Source: JAXGTD01 sp040775095
Lineage (GTDB): Bacteria; Pseudomonadota; Gammaproteobacteria; Chromatiales; Chromatiaceae
Length of the DNA stretch: 16,081 nt
Assembly: GCA_040775095.1 (NCBI GenBank)
Contig: JAXGTD010000101.1
Location: forward strand, 1-16,081
Direction: 5' to 3'
Numbering within the stretch: the stretch's first letter is position 1; every line of letters begins with the position of its first letter. The position numbers and the translations under genes are program-made. Below, piece after piece: positions 5,935 to 13,182 of this stretch. The notes below the pieces were generated by a model. That model did no database searches and had not been told where the DNA came from. It was given only the letters and a program-made list of their open reading frames with translations.

Positions 5935-8693
5935 TCGGTAACATCGCCCATATCCGCGACTCGGGCCGCTGCAAGGGCATCCCGGAGTTCCCGCACTATT
6001 TCGTCGGTGTCGACTCACTCACCAAGCTCGCCACCCGGGACGACCGCGTCTGCGTGCTCAATATCCTGGGCAACGAGAGCCGCACCGTCACCCCGGTGAG
6101 TCATGTCTACTCCGGCGGCAACGTGGTCTGCGGGGTGCAGCCGGGACGCTCCGGCTCGGTCCTCAAGACCGAGCTGAACGACATCCCGGTCTACAACACG
6201 GTCGCCGAGGCCCTGGCCGCGGGGCGCAAGTTCAATGTTGCGGTCGTCTACGTGCCCCCGGCCGGCGTCAAGGACGCGGTGATCGAGGCCGTGCGGGTCA
6301 ATCCGAACCTGGTCCGGGTGATCATCATCACCGAGAAGGTGCCGCTGAGCGATGCCCGGATCATCCGCCAATACTGCCAGTTCCAAGGCGTGGACGTCTT
6401 CGGCGGCAACTGCCTCGGCATCGCCGACGCCCACCAACACGTGCGCATCGGCGGCGCCCTGGGCGGCAGCCACCCGGCCGAGTCGCTGGTCCCGGGCTCG
6501 GTCGCGATCTATTCCAACTCGGGCAACTTCACCACCACGATCGCCGTCTACCTGCTCACCGCAGGCTGGGGGACGAGCGTCTCGTTATCATCGGGCAAGG
6601 ACGTCTATATCCACTTCGCCGCGCCGGAGTTCACGAACGCGTTCCACAACGACCGACGCAGCCGGGCCGCGGTGATGTACATCGAGCCGGGCGGCTACTA
6701 CGAGCAGGACCTGGTGTTCGAGAAACCCGTGGTGGCCTGCGTGGTCGGGCGCTGGAAGGACCGTCTGACCAAGGCCTGCGGTCACGCCGGCGCCATCGCC
6801 GGCAGCGGCGATAACGCCGCGGCCAAAGAACGCTGGTTCATGGACAAGCTCGGCGTGGCCGCTGTCTTCACGGCCGACAACCCCTGCTGCTCGGCCAAGG
6901 GTGCGGTGGTGACCAACATCGCCGACGTGCCAGCCGCGCTCAGCGCGGTCATGGCGCTGAACGGCCAGCAGCCGGACTTCGCCCCGATCGGCGACCTCTC
7001 GATGAAGTGCTGGTTCGCCGACGACACCGGGCTGGAGCTGCCGCGGGCACTGGACGTACGCCCGGTGCCGGCGGTCGAGCCGTATCGCGAGCAGATCGAG
7101 GCGGTCAACCGCCAGATCGGTGTGATTCCGCCACGCGAGACCATGAAGGACGCCTCCGGCGCGTCGATGATGGATCCGGCCACGCAGATCACCCGACTGC
7201 ACGGGATCAGCAGCCTGGACCTGACCACGCACCCCTACGAGGACAACCTGGTGCTGGCGCTGGTGCGCGAGTACCCGGACGAGACCGGCCGCGCGCTGAC
7301 CAATGTGGTACTCAATGCCTGGGTCAACCTGCACGACACGCCGATGCTCGCCGCCGCGTTCGCCGCCCGCGAGGCCGGCAACAGCCCCAATACGGCACTG
7401 TGCGCGGCCCTGGCGCTGATGGGGCCCAACAGGATGCAGGGCGCGCGCCAGGCGGTGGAGGCCCTGCTGATCCTGTTGCGCGCGTCCGGGCTGGTCGATG
7501 CGTCGGACCCGGGCTTCGAGGTCGATGCGCTTGCCGCCACCGCCGATGCCGAGCAATGCGCGGCACTGACCGTCACCGAGCCGGATCCGATGGCCGGCGC
7601 AATGCTGGCGGGCGCCAGGGCCCGCGGCGCCGACGGCAGCGTCTGTCTGCGTCTGATCCAGGCAATCTCCGAGCGCCAGGGCCGCCACCCAAGCGCCGAC
7701 GCGGTGCTCGCCGCGGTCTGCCTTCATCTCGCCTGGCGAGCGCTGGTCCACAAGCGCATGTCCGTCACCACCTTGTCCAATCTCCCGGCGCATCTGCGCA
7801 TCGCCGCCGCGGTGGTTGGCGCCTCGGTGCACCCGGAGCGACAGGGCGCGGAGCGCTTCTGCGGCGTACCCGTGCAGGCCCTCATCGACGGCTGGAGCTT
7901 CACCGAGACGGCGTTCCTCGCGCTGCTGGCCCATCGTCCCAATGACGAGGAGCGTTTTGCGTTCATGGTCTTGCTTGGGCTCACCGCGTCCAACGGACCC
8001 GGCACCATCTCCGCCCAGGGCGCCAAGGGCGCGGTCAGTGCCGACGGCCCCGAGGTGCCGGAACGGGTGCAGGTGAACAAGGCCTACGTGGGCTTCCTGA
8101 GCCACACCGGCTTCGCCCACGGCGGCAATGGCTTCGAGGCCATGCAATTTCTGATGGAGCGCTTCGGCGAGCTCGACCTGGCCGACCCCGGGGACCCGAA
8201 CCACGGCCTGGACCTGGTGCGCATCGCGGCGGAGTACACGCTCGACTACAAGCTCTACAAGACCCGGGCCAAGGCGGCCGGGAACCTGTCCTACGCGAAG
8301 ATCCCCTGCGTAAACCACCCGGTGTTCAAGGGCAAGGAGGTCAATCTCGACCCGCGCGAGGTCTACGTGCGCGAGCTGCTCGCGGCGCGCGGCAGCTACA
8401 ACGTCTTTCTCGCCTTCTACCACGAGCTGGTGCAGGCGCTGGCCAGCTATGGTGTCAGCAGCAATGTCTACTGCGTCAACATCGACGCGGTCATCGCCGT
8501 CATCCTGCTCAAGATGCTGTGGCGTCCCTATGTGACGGGTGAGATCGACGCCGCCTTCCTCGAGTACGGCGCCTTCACCACCTTCCTCTACGGGCGGATT
8601 GTCGGCGAGGCCGCGGAGATCGAGGACCATGCCGTGCGCGGCCGCAACATGGACACCCGCACCCCGGCGAGTCGGTGCCGCTTCGTCGGCTGA
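5931..8693 (+). CDS. aclB: ATP-citrate lyase (type II), large subunit with CoA-ligase and citrate-synthase-like domains
   Basis: This 920-aa subunit completes the citrate-cleaving enzyme. Residues 1-345 are succinyl-CoA-synthetase alpha-like: a CoA-binding Rossmann fold (GGNVVCGVQPGRSG, 62-75), FGGNCLGI (157-164), and the CGHAGAIAGSGD loop (283-294) whose His285 is the expected phosphorylation site. From about 400 onward it is citrate-synthase-like and ends with three citrate-synthase motifs: AHGGNGFEAM (729-738), NHPVFKGKEVNLDPRE (795-810) in the place of GHRVYKxxDPR, and VNID (849-852) with the catalytic Asp852. The usual AclB is about 600 aa, so roughly 300 residues are extra, mostly at 430-670. 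The start is the ATG overlapping the aclA stop (ATGA), with GGGAGAGG upstream. No clear terminator follows. Type II ACL has been described in MC-1 and tubeworm symbionts (recalled from the literature). Confidence 0.9.
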   Translation: MIGNIAHIRDSGRCKGIPEFPHYFVGVDSLTKLATRDDRVCVLNILGNESRTVTPVSHVYSGGNVVCGVQPGRSGSVLKTELNDIPVYNTVAEALAAGRKFNVAVVYVPPAGVKDAVIEAVRVNPNLVRVIIITEKVPLSDARIIRQYCQFQGVDVFGGNCLGIADAHQHVRIGGALGGSHPAESLVPGSVAIYSNSGNFTTTIAVYLLTAGWGTSVSLSSGKDVYIHFAAPEFTNAFHNDRRSRAAVMYIEPGGYYEQDLVFEKPVVACVVGRWKDRLTKACGHAGAIAGSGDNAAAKERWFMDKLGVAAVFTADNPCCSAKGAVVTNIADVPAALSAVMALNGQQPDFAPIGDLSMKCWFADDTGLELPRALDVRPVPAVEPYREQIEAVNRQIGVIPPRETMKDASGASMMDPATQITRLHGISSLDLTTHPYEDNLVLALVREYPDETGRALTNVVLNAWVNLHDTPMLAAAFAAREAGNSPNTALCAALALMGPNRMQGARQAVEALLILLRASGLVDASDPGFEVDALAATADAEQCAALTVTEPDPMAGAMLAGARARGADGSVCLRLIQAISERQGRHPSADAVLAAVCLHLAWRALVHKRMSVTTLSNLPAHLRIAAAVVGASVHPERQGAERFCGVPVQALIDGWSFTETAFLALLAHRPNDEERFAFMVLLGLTASNGPGTISAQGAKGAVSADGPEVPERVQVNKAYVGFLSHTGFAHGGNGFEAMQFLMERFGELDLADPGDPNHGLDLVRIAAEYTLDYKLYKTRAKAAGNLSYAKIPCVNHPVFKGKEVNLDPREVYVRELLAARGSYNVFLAFYHELVQALASYGVSSNVYCVNIDAVIAVILLKMLWRPYVTGEIDAAFLEYGAFTTFLYGRIVGEAAEIEDHAVRGRNMDTRTPASRCRFVG

Positions 8694-8745
8694 GCCACGA
8701 CCCCCGGCCCCGGTTCCCCGCAAGACACCGGGCTGCCGGGGCACG

Positions 8746-8765
8746 GGTCCCGGGCCGGCGGGACC
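8746..8765 (+). terminator. possible hairpin after aclB
   Basis: GGTCCC (8746-8751) pairs with GGGACC (8760-8765) around an 8-base GC loop, 50 bases after the aclB stop. There is no T-run, so it is only a weak candidate for a transcript end between the convergent aclB and doxX genes. Confidence 0.25.
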
Positions 8766-8814
8766 ATGGCAGGGGCAGACGCCGCGGGCGTGCTGCCCAG
8801 ATCGTACCAAGCGG

Positions 8815-9435
8815 TCAGGACCCCGCCTCGTCGCTCGCCCCGCCGCGCCGGAGCAGCGTCCGCGCCCGCGGCCGCCACGTCTTCGTGGGGGCCATGGGCA
8901 TATCCCGGTGGCCCCAGCGCGTCGCGATCAGGTGGTCCAAGGAGACGCGGCCCGGACCCCGCGCCATCAGAAACAGCAGCACCGCGGCCCAGACCCCATG
9001 CGTGGCGTAGGCCCCCGGGTAGACCAGAAACTGGATCACGGCCGTCATCGCCAGGAGGCCGAGGGCGGCGAAGCGCGTCCCCAGGCCCAGCAGGATGAGT
9101 ACCGGCAGGACATGCTCGCCCAGCGCCGCCAACCCGGCCGCGAGATCCGCCGGAATCAGCGGCAGTCGATACTCGTCTTCAAACAACGCGACCGCCGTCT
9201 CCGACAGGCGGGGCCAGCCGAGTTGGAGATGGCCTTCCACCAGGTCGATGGCAAATCCCTCGACCTTGGTCTGGCCCGAGCGCCAGAAGACGGCGGCGAT
9301 GGAAAAGCGCCCAAGCAGCGCAATGAGATCCTCGGGGATCCGGGCCATGGCCGCGTGGGCGCCCGCAACCCAGGTGAGGGGCGCCATCCGCGCCAGCGGG
9401 TGCTGAATCCGTGGTGCCTTGCGTAGCGTATTCAT
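8815..9435 (-). CDS. DoxX-family membrane protein
   Basis: The 206-aa product has the DoxX family pattern: LLGRFSIAAVFWRSGQTKVE (40-59) matches the first helix with its Arg, Phe and SGxxK signature. It is followed by hydrophobic helices around 96-118 (ending LPVLILLGLG), 122-140 (ALGLLAMTAVIQFLVYP) and 146-159 (THGVWAAVLLFLMAR). The family is a four-helix inner-membrane protein, often linked to thiosulfate:quinone or other redox systems, but its activity is mostly undefined. The C-terminal 40 residues are basic and cytoplasm-like. The ATG at 9435 is chosen over an in-frame ATG at 9567 whose extension looks non-coding; no strong ribosome binding site is visible. It is convergent with aclB and follows the helicase on the same strand, separated from it by the terminator at 9545-9590. 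Confidence 0.85.
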   Translation of the reverse strand: MNTLRKAPRIQHPLARMAPLTWVAGAHAAMARIPEDLIALLGRFSIAAVFWRSGQTKVEGFAIDLVEGHLQLGWPRLSETAVALFEDEYRLPLIPADLAAGLAALGEHVLPVLILLGLGTRFAALGLLAMTAVIQFLVYPGAYATHGVWAAVLLFLMARGPGRVSLDHLIATRWGHRDMPMAPTKTWRPRARTLLRRGGASDEAGS

Positions 9436-9544
9436 AGACAGGGTCTCTGTAGAGCGGGTGCCAGGCGGCCCCACCACCGGGCTCGATGAGAAGGGCCATT
9501 GGATCGCGGGCAGCGGTCCGGCTTCGGTGGTATGCCGCACGAAA

Positions 9545-9590
9545 AGGGGACCGACCAGGCGAGGCACTCGCCAAAGGCGTCCGGTCCCCT
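9545..9590 (-). terminator. terminator downstream of the PLD-SNF2 helicase gene
   Basis: A 9-bp perfect stem, AGGGGACCG (9545-9553) with CGGTCCCCT (9582-9590), encloses a 28-base loop. The loop itself contains a 6-bp hairpin, GGCGAG (9558-9563) with CTCGCC (9567-9572). On the minus strand the stem is followed by TTTT, about 50 bases after the helicase stop codon. This is a good factor-independent terminator with an unusually elaborate loop. Confidence 0.7.
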
Positions 9591-9640
9591 CCCCCGCTCA
9601 GTCGCCAGCGCGCACCGATTGGTTACACACTGGGTTGCAC

Positions 9641-12376
9641 TCAGCCACTCCATCCCTGCCGCATCAGGTTCTCCACATCCCGCCGTGCCAGCACCGTCGC
9701 ACAGTCGCGCCAGGCGTCGTCCGTTGGCTTGATGCTGTCGTTGTAGCGCAGGTCGAAGCCGGTTGCCTGGCGGCGTTCCTCGATGTACTGGTCCATCCGC
9801 TCGCCCAGGGTTTCCAGGTCGTCGATCCAGTCGTCGCGAATCGTGTCGGGCAGGCCGCCGAAGAGGTCGTAGCGATTGCGCATGCGCTCGGAAAGGCGCG
9901 CATAGACCTTCTCATCCACGGTACCCCGGTGCACCAGATTCAGCATGTCCACCGCCGGGCGCGCCTGCCCGAAGCGCTTGATGCGCCCGATACGCTGCTC
10001 CAGTCGGGTCGGGTTCCAGGGTAGGTCGACGTTGATCAGGGTGCCCAGCGTCTGCAGGTTCAGGCCCTCGCAGGCGGCATCGGTGGCCACCATCAGACGC
10101 ACCTGCCGATCGGCAACCATGCGCTTGAGCTCCTCGCGCACGATGCCGACCGCCTGCCCGTCGCGATAGAGTCGACTGCGATCGGCGCCGGCATAGAGAC
10201 CGATGGTCTCCTGCGGAAGCTCGGCGGCCAGCGCATCGGCCACCCAACCCGCGGTGTCGTAGTACTGGCTGAAGATGATGCAGCCCAGCCCAAGCCAACC
10301 CTCGTCCTGGAGGTAGAAGCGGATCGCGGCGAGCTTCGGGTCGTCGTCCATGCCTTCCAGCGCCTCGATCAGGCTCGCCAGTGCCGCCCGCTCGGCATCG
10401 GTCTGTACCGCCAGGTTCTGATCAACGTCCTCGGTCTCCTCCTGCACCTCGCGCCCGGCCAACAGGGTCTGGGCGGTACTGAGACCGGCGACGCGGCTGG
10501 AGCAGACGCGCTGCTCCATCAAGTTACGCATGAATCCCCCGCCCGTGCCGCGCTTGACCAGGACGCGGCCGAACGCGCGCGCCGCCTCGTAGGCGCGATC
10601 GAAGTCCGGCGTGGTGCGCAGCGCGGCGCCGTCGAACAGCGCGTTGAACCGGTGCGGCGCCTGCACCAAGCCCTGGTCCGGGTGGACATGGACGGCAATG
10701 CGCTCCAGCAGGCCGCGCCCCTCCAGCGTCGTGCGCTTGCGCAGCACCACATGGCGCACGAAGGGGTTCTCGCGCTGGAAGAAGCTCGCGCCGTCGATGA
10801 CGCGCTCCAGCTCGGTCTCCAGGTCGTCGCGCAGGTCCAGCGGCAGATCACCCAGCGCGCCGGCCAGGTGCGCCGCGGGCCCCATGTCGAGCTCTTCGCG
10901 CAGGTTGCGGAACAGTCGCCGCGCATTCGGCTCATTGCTGGAGGCCATGGTCGGCAGCGGCGAGCGCAGCAACCGCCAGCCGTAATCGAGCCCTTCGACC
11001 CGCTCCTCGCCGCACAGGATCGGCAACACGCGCCGGGGGTCATGCCAGGGCGAGAGGTCGTTGCCGAGCACGCACCCGGTGCTGCCGCGATGCAGCACCC
11101 GCACCAGGTCCCACAGATCGTCGGCCCGCGTCTGGATTGGCGTGGCGGTGCCGAGCAAGACGTGCTCGGCACGATTGGCGACGGCGAGCATGAAGGCGAG
11201 CAACGCATTCGGCTCGCCGGCGTCCGGGCCGTAGCCCTGCCGCGAACGTGCCTTGTGCGCCTCATCGAGGATGACCAGCGTGAAGCTGAGGCCGGACAAC
11301 ACCTCCTTCTCCGGCGACGGCTGCACCATCAGCCCGGTGGAGACGATGCCAATACGCAGCGGGCAGCGGGCGATGTGCTCCGGCCCGCTCGGGGAGATCG
11401 CCCGTTCCTCCGGGTCGAGCCAGACCTTCCGGCTGGAGTGCCACCGCGCGCAGGGGATGCCGAGCTTGTCGAGCATCTCGGTCTGCCACTGCTCGCACAG
11501 GGTCGCCGGGGCGAAGATCACGATCGGCTTGCGCCGTTTTCGGGTCTTCTCCGAGAGCAGGCACAGGGTCAGCGCCGCGGTGCCCAGCGACAGCGTCTTA
11601 CCCAGCCCGACCTCGTCGGCCAGCAGCAGGCGCACCTGGCCGTGGTCGTTATAATGACGCAGACACTCGGTGACGAAGCCCTGTTGCCAGGGCTGCAGGG
11701 CCATGCCCTCGCGATACAGCGGGGATTCGATCAGCGCGGCCGGCGTCAGCGTCTCCTCGTCGACGAGGTCCGGGAGCTGCACCTCGACGCGCCGGCCACG
11801 ACGGGCGACCTCGCGGCAGACCGCCTCCGGCAGCGGCCGGGCCGCGTTCCAGAGGAACTCGAACTCGGCCTCGATCCAGGCCACGCCCTCGGGCGAGTCG
11901 TCCTCCCAGAGGATCTCGTAGTGCTGTTGCCAGCCGTGGCGGGTCTCGTTCATCGAGCCGATGAAGCCGAGCTTGCGCCCGTCGGCGCCCTCGATGACGC
12001 CGGCCTTGCCGTGCACGAAGCCGCAGACCCTGTCCGGCGCCACGCGAATCACCTGCCCGCGATTGGCCAGAAAGGCATCAAGACGCTGGTAGCGCTCGCG
12101 GTTCAGGAGCGACTCGGCCTCGATGGAGCGCTCGTTCCAGCGCCCGAGCATCCGCGCCTCCCGCAGTTGGGCGACCTTCAGGTCCTCCGGTGCCAGGTCC
12201 ACGTTGCAGACGATGCGCACGTCCGCGATCGGCTCCAGCCACTCGTGGGCGATCTCGAACAGGGAGCTGGTGAAGTAGCCGGCAATGCGCCGGTAGGCGC
12301 GTGCGCCTTTGAGCTGCTCGGCCAGGAAGCTCTGGTCCAGATGGTGGGTGCGGGAGGACAGTCTCTTAATCGCCAT
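9641..12376 (-). CDS. PLD-like/SNF2 helicase fusion, probable defence-system translocase
   Basis: The 911-aa protein begins with a phospholipase-D-like domain: HGKAGV (122-127, His122 and Lys124) and FIGSMNET (138-145) form one HxK...GSxN half-site. An SNF2/superfamily-2 helicase follows: ALQPWQ (226-231, Q-motif-like), DEVGLGKT (254-261, Walker A), DEAH (371-374) and GTATP (409-413). The second RecA fold has IIFSQYYDTA (700-709), ATDAACEGLNLQT (764-776) and QRIGRIKRFGQ (794-804). It should be a DNA translocase with a nuclease or DNA-binding head. The ATG at 12376 is chosen because the longer frame from 12541 translates the REP repeats. Only a weak GGTGA precedes it. With the DUF1156 methylase upstream it resembles predicted restriction-like defence operons (inference). 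A terminator follows. Confidence 0.88.
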   Translation of the reverse strand: MAIKRLSSRTHHLDQSFLAEQLKGARAYRRIAGYFTSSLFEIAHEWLEPIADVRIVCNVDLAPEDLKVAQLREARMLGRWNERSIEAESLLNRERYQRLDAFLANRGQVIRVAPDRVCGFVHGKAGVIEGADGRKLGFIGSMNETRHGWQQHYEILWEDDSPEGVAWIEAEFEFLWNAARPLPEAVCREVARRGRRVEVQLPDLVDEETLTPAALIESPLYREGMALQPWQQGFVTECLRHYNDHGQVRLLLADEVGLGKTLSLGTAALTLCLLSEKTRKRRKPIVIFAPATLCEQWQTEMLDKLGIPCARWHSSRKVWLDPEERAISPSGPEHIARCPLRIGIVSTGLMVQPSPEKEVLSGLSFTLVILDEAHKARSRQGYGPDAGEPNALLAFMLAVANRAEHVLLGTATPIQTRADDLWDLVRVLHRGSTGCVLGNDLSPWHDPRRVLPILCGEERVEGLDYGWRLLRSPLPTMASSNEPNARRLFRNLREELDMGPAAHLAGALGDLPLDLRDDLETELERVIDGASFFQRENPFVRHVVLRKRTTLEGRGLLERIAVHVHPDQGLVQAPHRFNALFDGAALRTTPDFDRAYEAARAFGRVLVKRGTGGGFMRNLMEQRVCSSRVAGLSTAQTLLAGREVQEETEDVDQNLAVQTDAERAALASLIEALEGMDDDPKLAAIRFYLQDEGWLGLGCIIFSQYYDTAGWVADALAAELPQETIGLYAGADRSRLYRDGQAVGIVREELKRMVADRQVRLMVATDAACEGLNLQTLGTLINVDLPWNPTRLEQRIGRIKRFGQARPAVDMLNLVHRGTVDEKVYARLSERMRNRYDLFGGLPDTIRDDWIDDLETLGERMDQYIEERRQATGFDLRYNDSIKPTDDAWRDCATVLARRDVENLMRQGWSG

Positions 12377-12404
12377 CAGTTCACCACTCACCACCCAAGT
12401 AACC

Positions 12405-12436
12405 CGTAGGGCGGGAAAGCGAAGCGCATCCCGCCG
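12405..12436 (+). repeat. REP element, copy 1
   Basis: A 32-base unit beginning CGTAGGGCGGGAAAGCG and ending CATCCCGCCG. GGCGGGA pairs with TCCCGCC, with a small inner GCG/CGC hairpin. It carries the 5' GTAG tetranucleotide typical of REP sequences recognised by RAYT transposases. It lies 28 bases upstream of the helicase start, where a folded transcript could affect translation. Confidence 0.85.
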
Positions 12437-12448
12437 AACCACGTAACA

Positions 12449-12480
12449 CGTAGGGCGGGAAAGCGAAGCGCATCCCGCCG
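12449..12480 (+). repeat. REP element, copy 2
   Basis: Identical over 32 bases to copy 1 and in the same orientation, 44 bases further on. The 12-base spacer contains CCACGTAACA, which itself resembles the GTAG-bearing foot of the repeat. Confidence 0.85.
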
Positions 12481-12499
12481 ATCCACGTAGCACGTAGCA

Positions 12500-12531
12500 C
12501 GTAGGGCGGGAAAGCGAAGCGCATCCCGCCG
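12500..12531 (+). repeat. REP element, copy 3
   Basis: Identical over 32 bases to copies 1 and 2, same orientation, 51 bases after copy 2. Its leader is a threefold tandem CACGTAG (12484-12504), so the GTAG foot is repeated three times. It ends 13 bases from the stop codon of the transposase gene. Confidence 0.85.
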
Positions 12532-12544
12532 AAGCCGCCATCCA

Positions 12545-13072
12545 CTACTCCATCGACAACCCCCGAACGTCATCGCTCGCCGCCCAATCCAACGGGTACA
12601 AACCCTGCCGAACACAACGATGGAAACTCGAATACGGCCAATCGGATACGAGCTGGACATGACCATGTTTCATCGGATTGTAGTGGATATAGTCAAAATG
12701 TCGCTCGTAGTCCCGATGGTCGCGGATCCCATGCTCCCAGTAGCGCCGCTGCCAAATCCCACGCTCGCCCTTGCGCTGACGCCGGTTTGATAGACGTTCG
12801 CCCTTCGGTATGCGCACCGAAAAGCGCGCCTTGATGTCGTGCCAACGCGCCGGGAAATCGGAATCACCCGGCGGCAAGGTCCAGAGGCAATGAAGGTGAT
12901 CGGGCAAGACGACAATCGCGTCGATTGTAAAGGGGCGGCGTTCGCGCGCGGCGCGGAACACCTCCCGTAGATCATCAATATGCTCCGTCAGCAAGCGTCG
13001 ACGCCGTTCGAGTAGGGCGACGGTGAAGAAGAAGGTGCCACCGGGGCCGAACGCACGGATGTAGTGTGGCAT
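12545..13072 (-). CDS. REP-associated tyrosine transposase (RAYT, Y1/HUH superfamily)
   Basis: The 175-aa protein has the single-domain Y1 transposase layout: PHYIRAFGPGGTFFFTVAL at the N-terminus, the metal-binding HUH motif PDHLH (57-61; His59 and His61), IWQRRYWEHGIRD (106-118) and DYIHYNPMKHG (127-137), which supplies the nucleophilic Tyr (probably Tyr128). The C-terminus WPYSSFHRCV is also typical. RAYTs nick and rejoin single-stranded REP hairpins. Three REP copies with the GTAG foot lie directly downstream (12405-12531) and a related palindrome lies at 14853-14898, so this is probably their cognate enzyme. All motifs are intact. The ATG at 13072 gives the normal family start with only a weak GGAAA upstream. 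It is a domesticated, single-copy-type gene rather than an insertion sequence with ends of its own. Confidence 0.92.
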   Translation of the reverse strand: MPHYIRAFGPGGTFFFTVALLERRRRLLTEHIDDLREVFRAARERRPFTIDAIVVLPDHLHCLWTLPPGDSDFPARWHDIKARFSVRIPKGERLSNRRQRKGERGIWQRRYWEHGIRDHRDYERHFDYIHYNPMKHGHVQLVSDWPYSSFHRCVRQGLYPLDWAASDDVRGLSME

Positions 13073-13159
13073 TGGCGGTTTCCACGGTATCGGAGGGTTC
13101 GGTAGCGCATTGCTCGGGTCGGCGCGAAGCTGCGGTGGTTGGTCTGGCAGCGGGGTCGG

Positions 13160-13179
13160 CGGGCTACGGGCTACGGGCT
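13160..13179 (+). repeat. short tandem repeat (CGGGCTA, nearly three copies)
   Basis: CGGGCTACGGGCTACGGGCT lies three bases beyond the tacT stop codon. On the minus strand it reads as repeated GTAGCCC, so it also carries GTAG tetranucleotides. It may be a degenerate REP foot or simple slippage. Confidence 0.5.
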
Positions 13180-13182
13180 GCT

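Noticed and set aside
4699..6018. 439-codon open frame on the minus strand opposite aclA
   Set aside because: It is a shadow of aclA with the same compositional signs and no recognisable domain.
4639..8693. Succinyl-CoA synthetase (sucCD) annotation
   Set aside because: The large subunit continues into citrate-synthase-like sequence with HGG, NHPVFK and VNID motifs, and the small subunit has the ACLY-type citrate-binding blocks.
6588..8810. 740-codon open frame on the minus strand opposite aclB
   Set aside because: It has low complexity and is rich in Arg, His, Gly and Val, with no motif. It mirrors the codon bias of aclB.
10652..12409. 585-codon open frame on the plus strand opposite the helicase
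   Set aside because: It is antisense to intact helicase motifs and is dominated by Gln, Arg, Leu and Asp repeats produced by GC-rich complementary codons.
12405..12531. CRISPR-like array
   Set aside because: There are only three units. Each is a near-complete palindrome, spacers are 12 and 19 bases and resemble each other, and no cas genes are present. REP elements explain them better.
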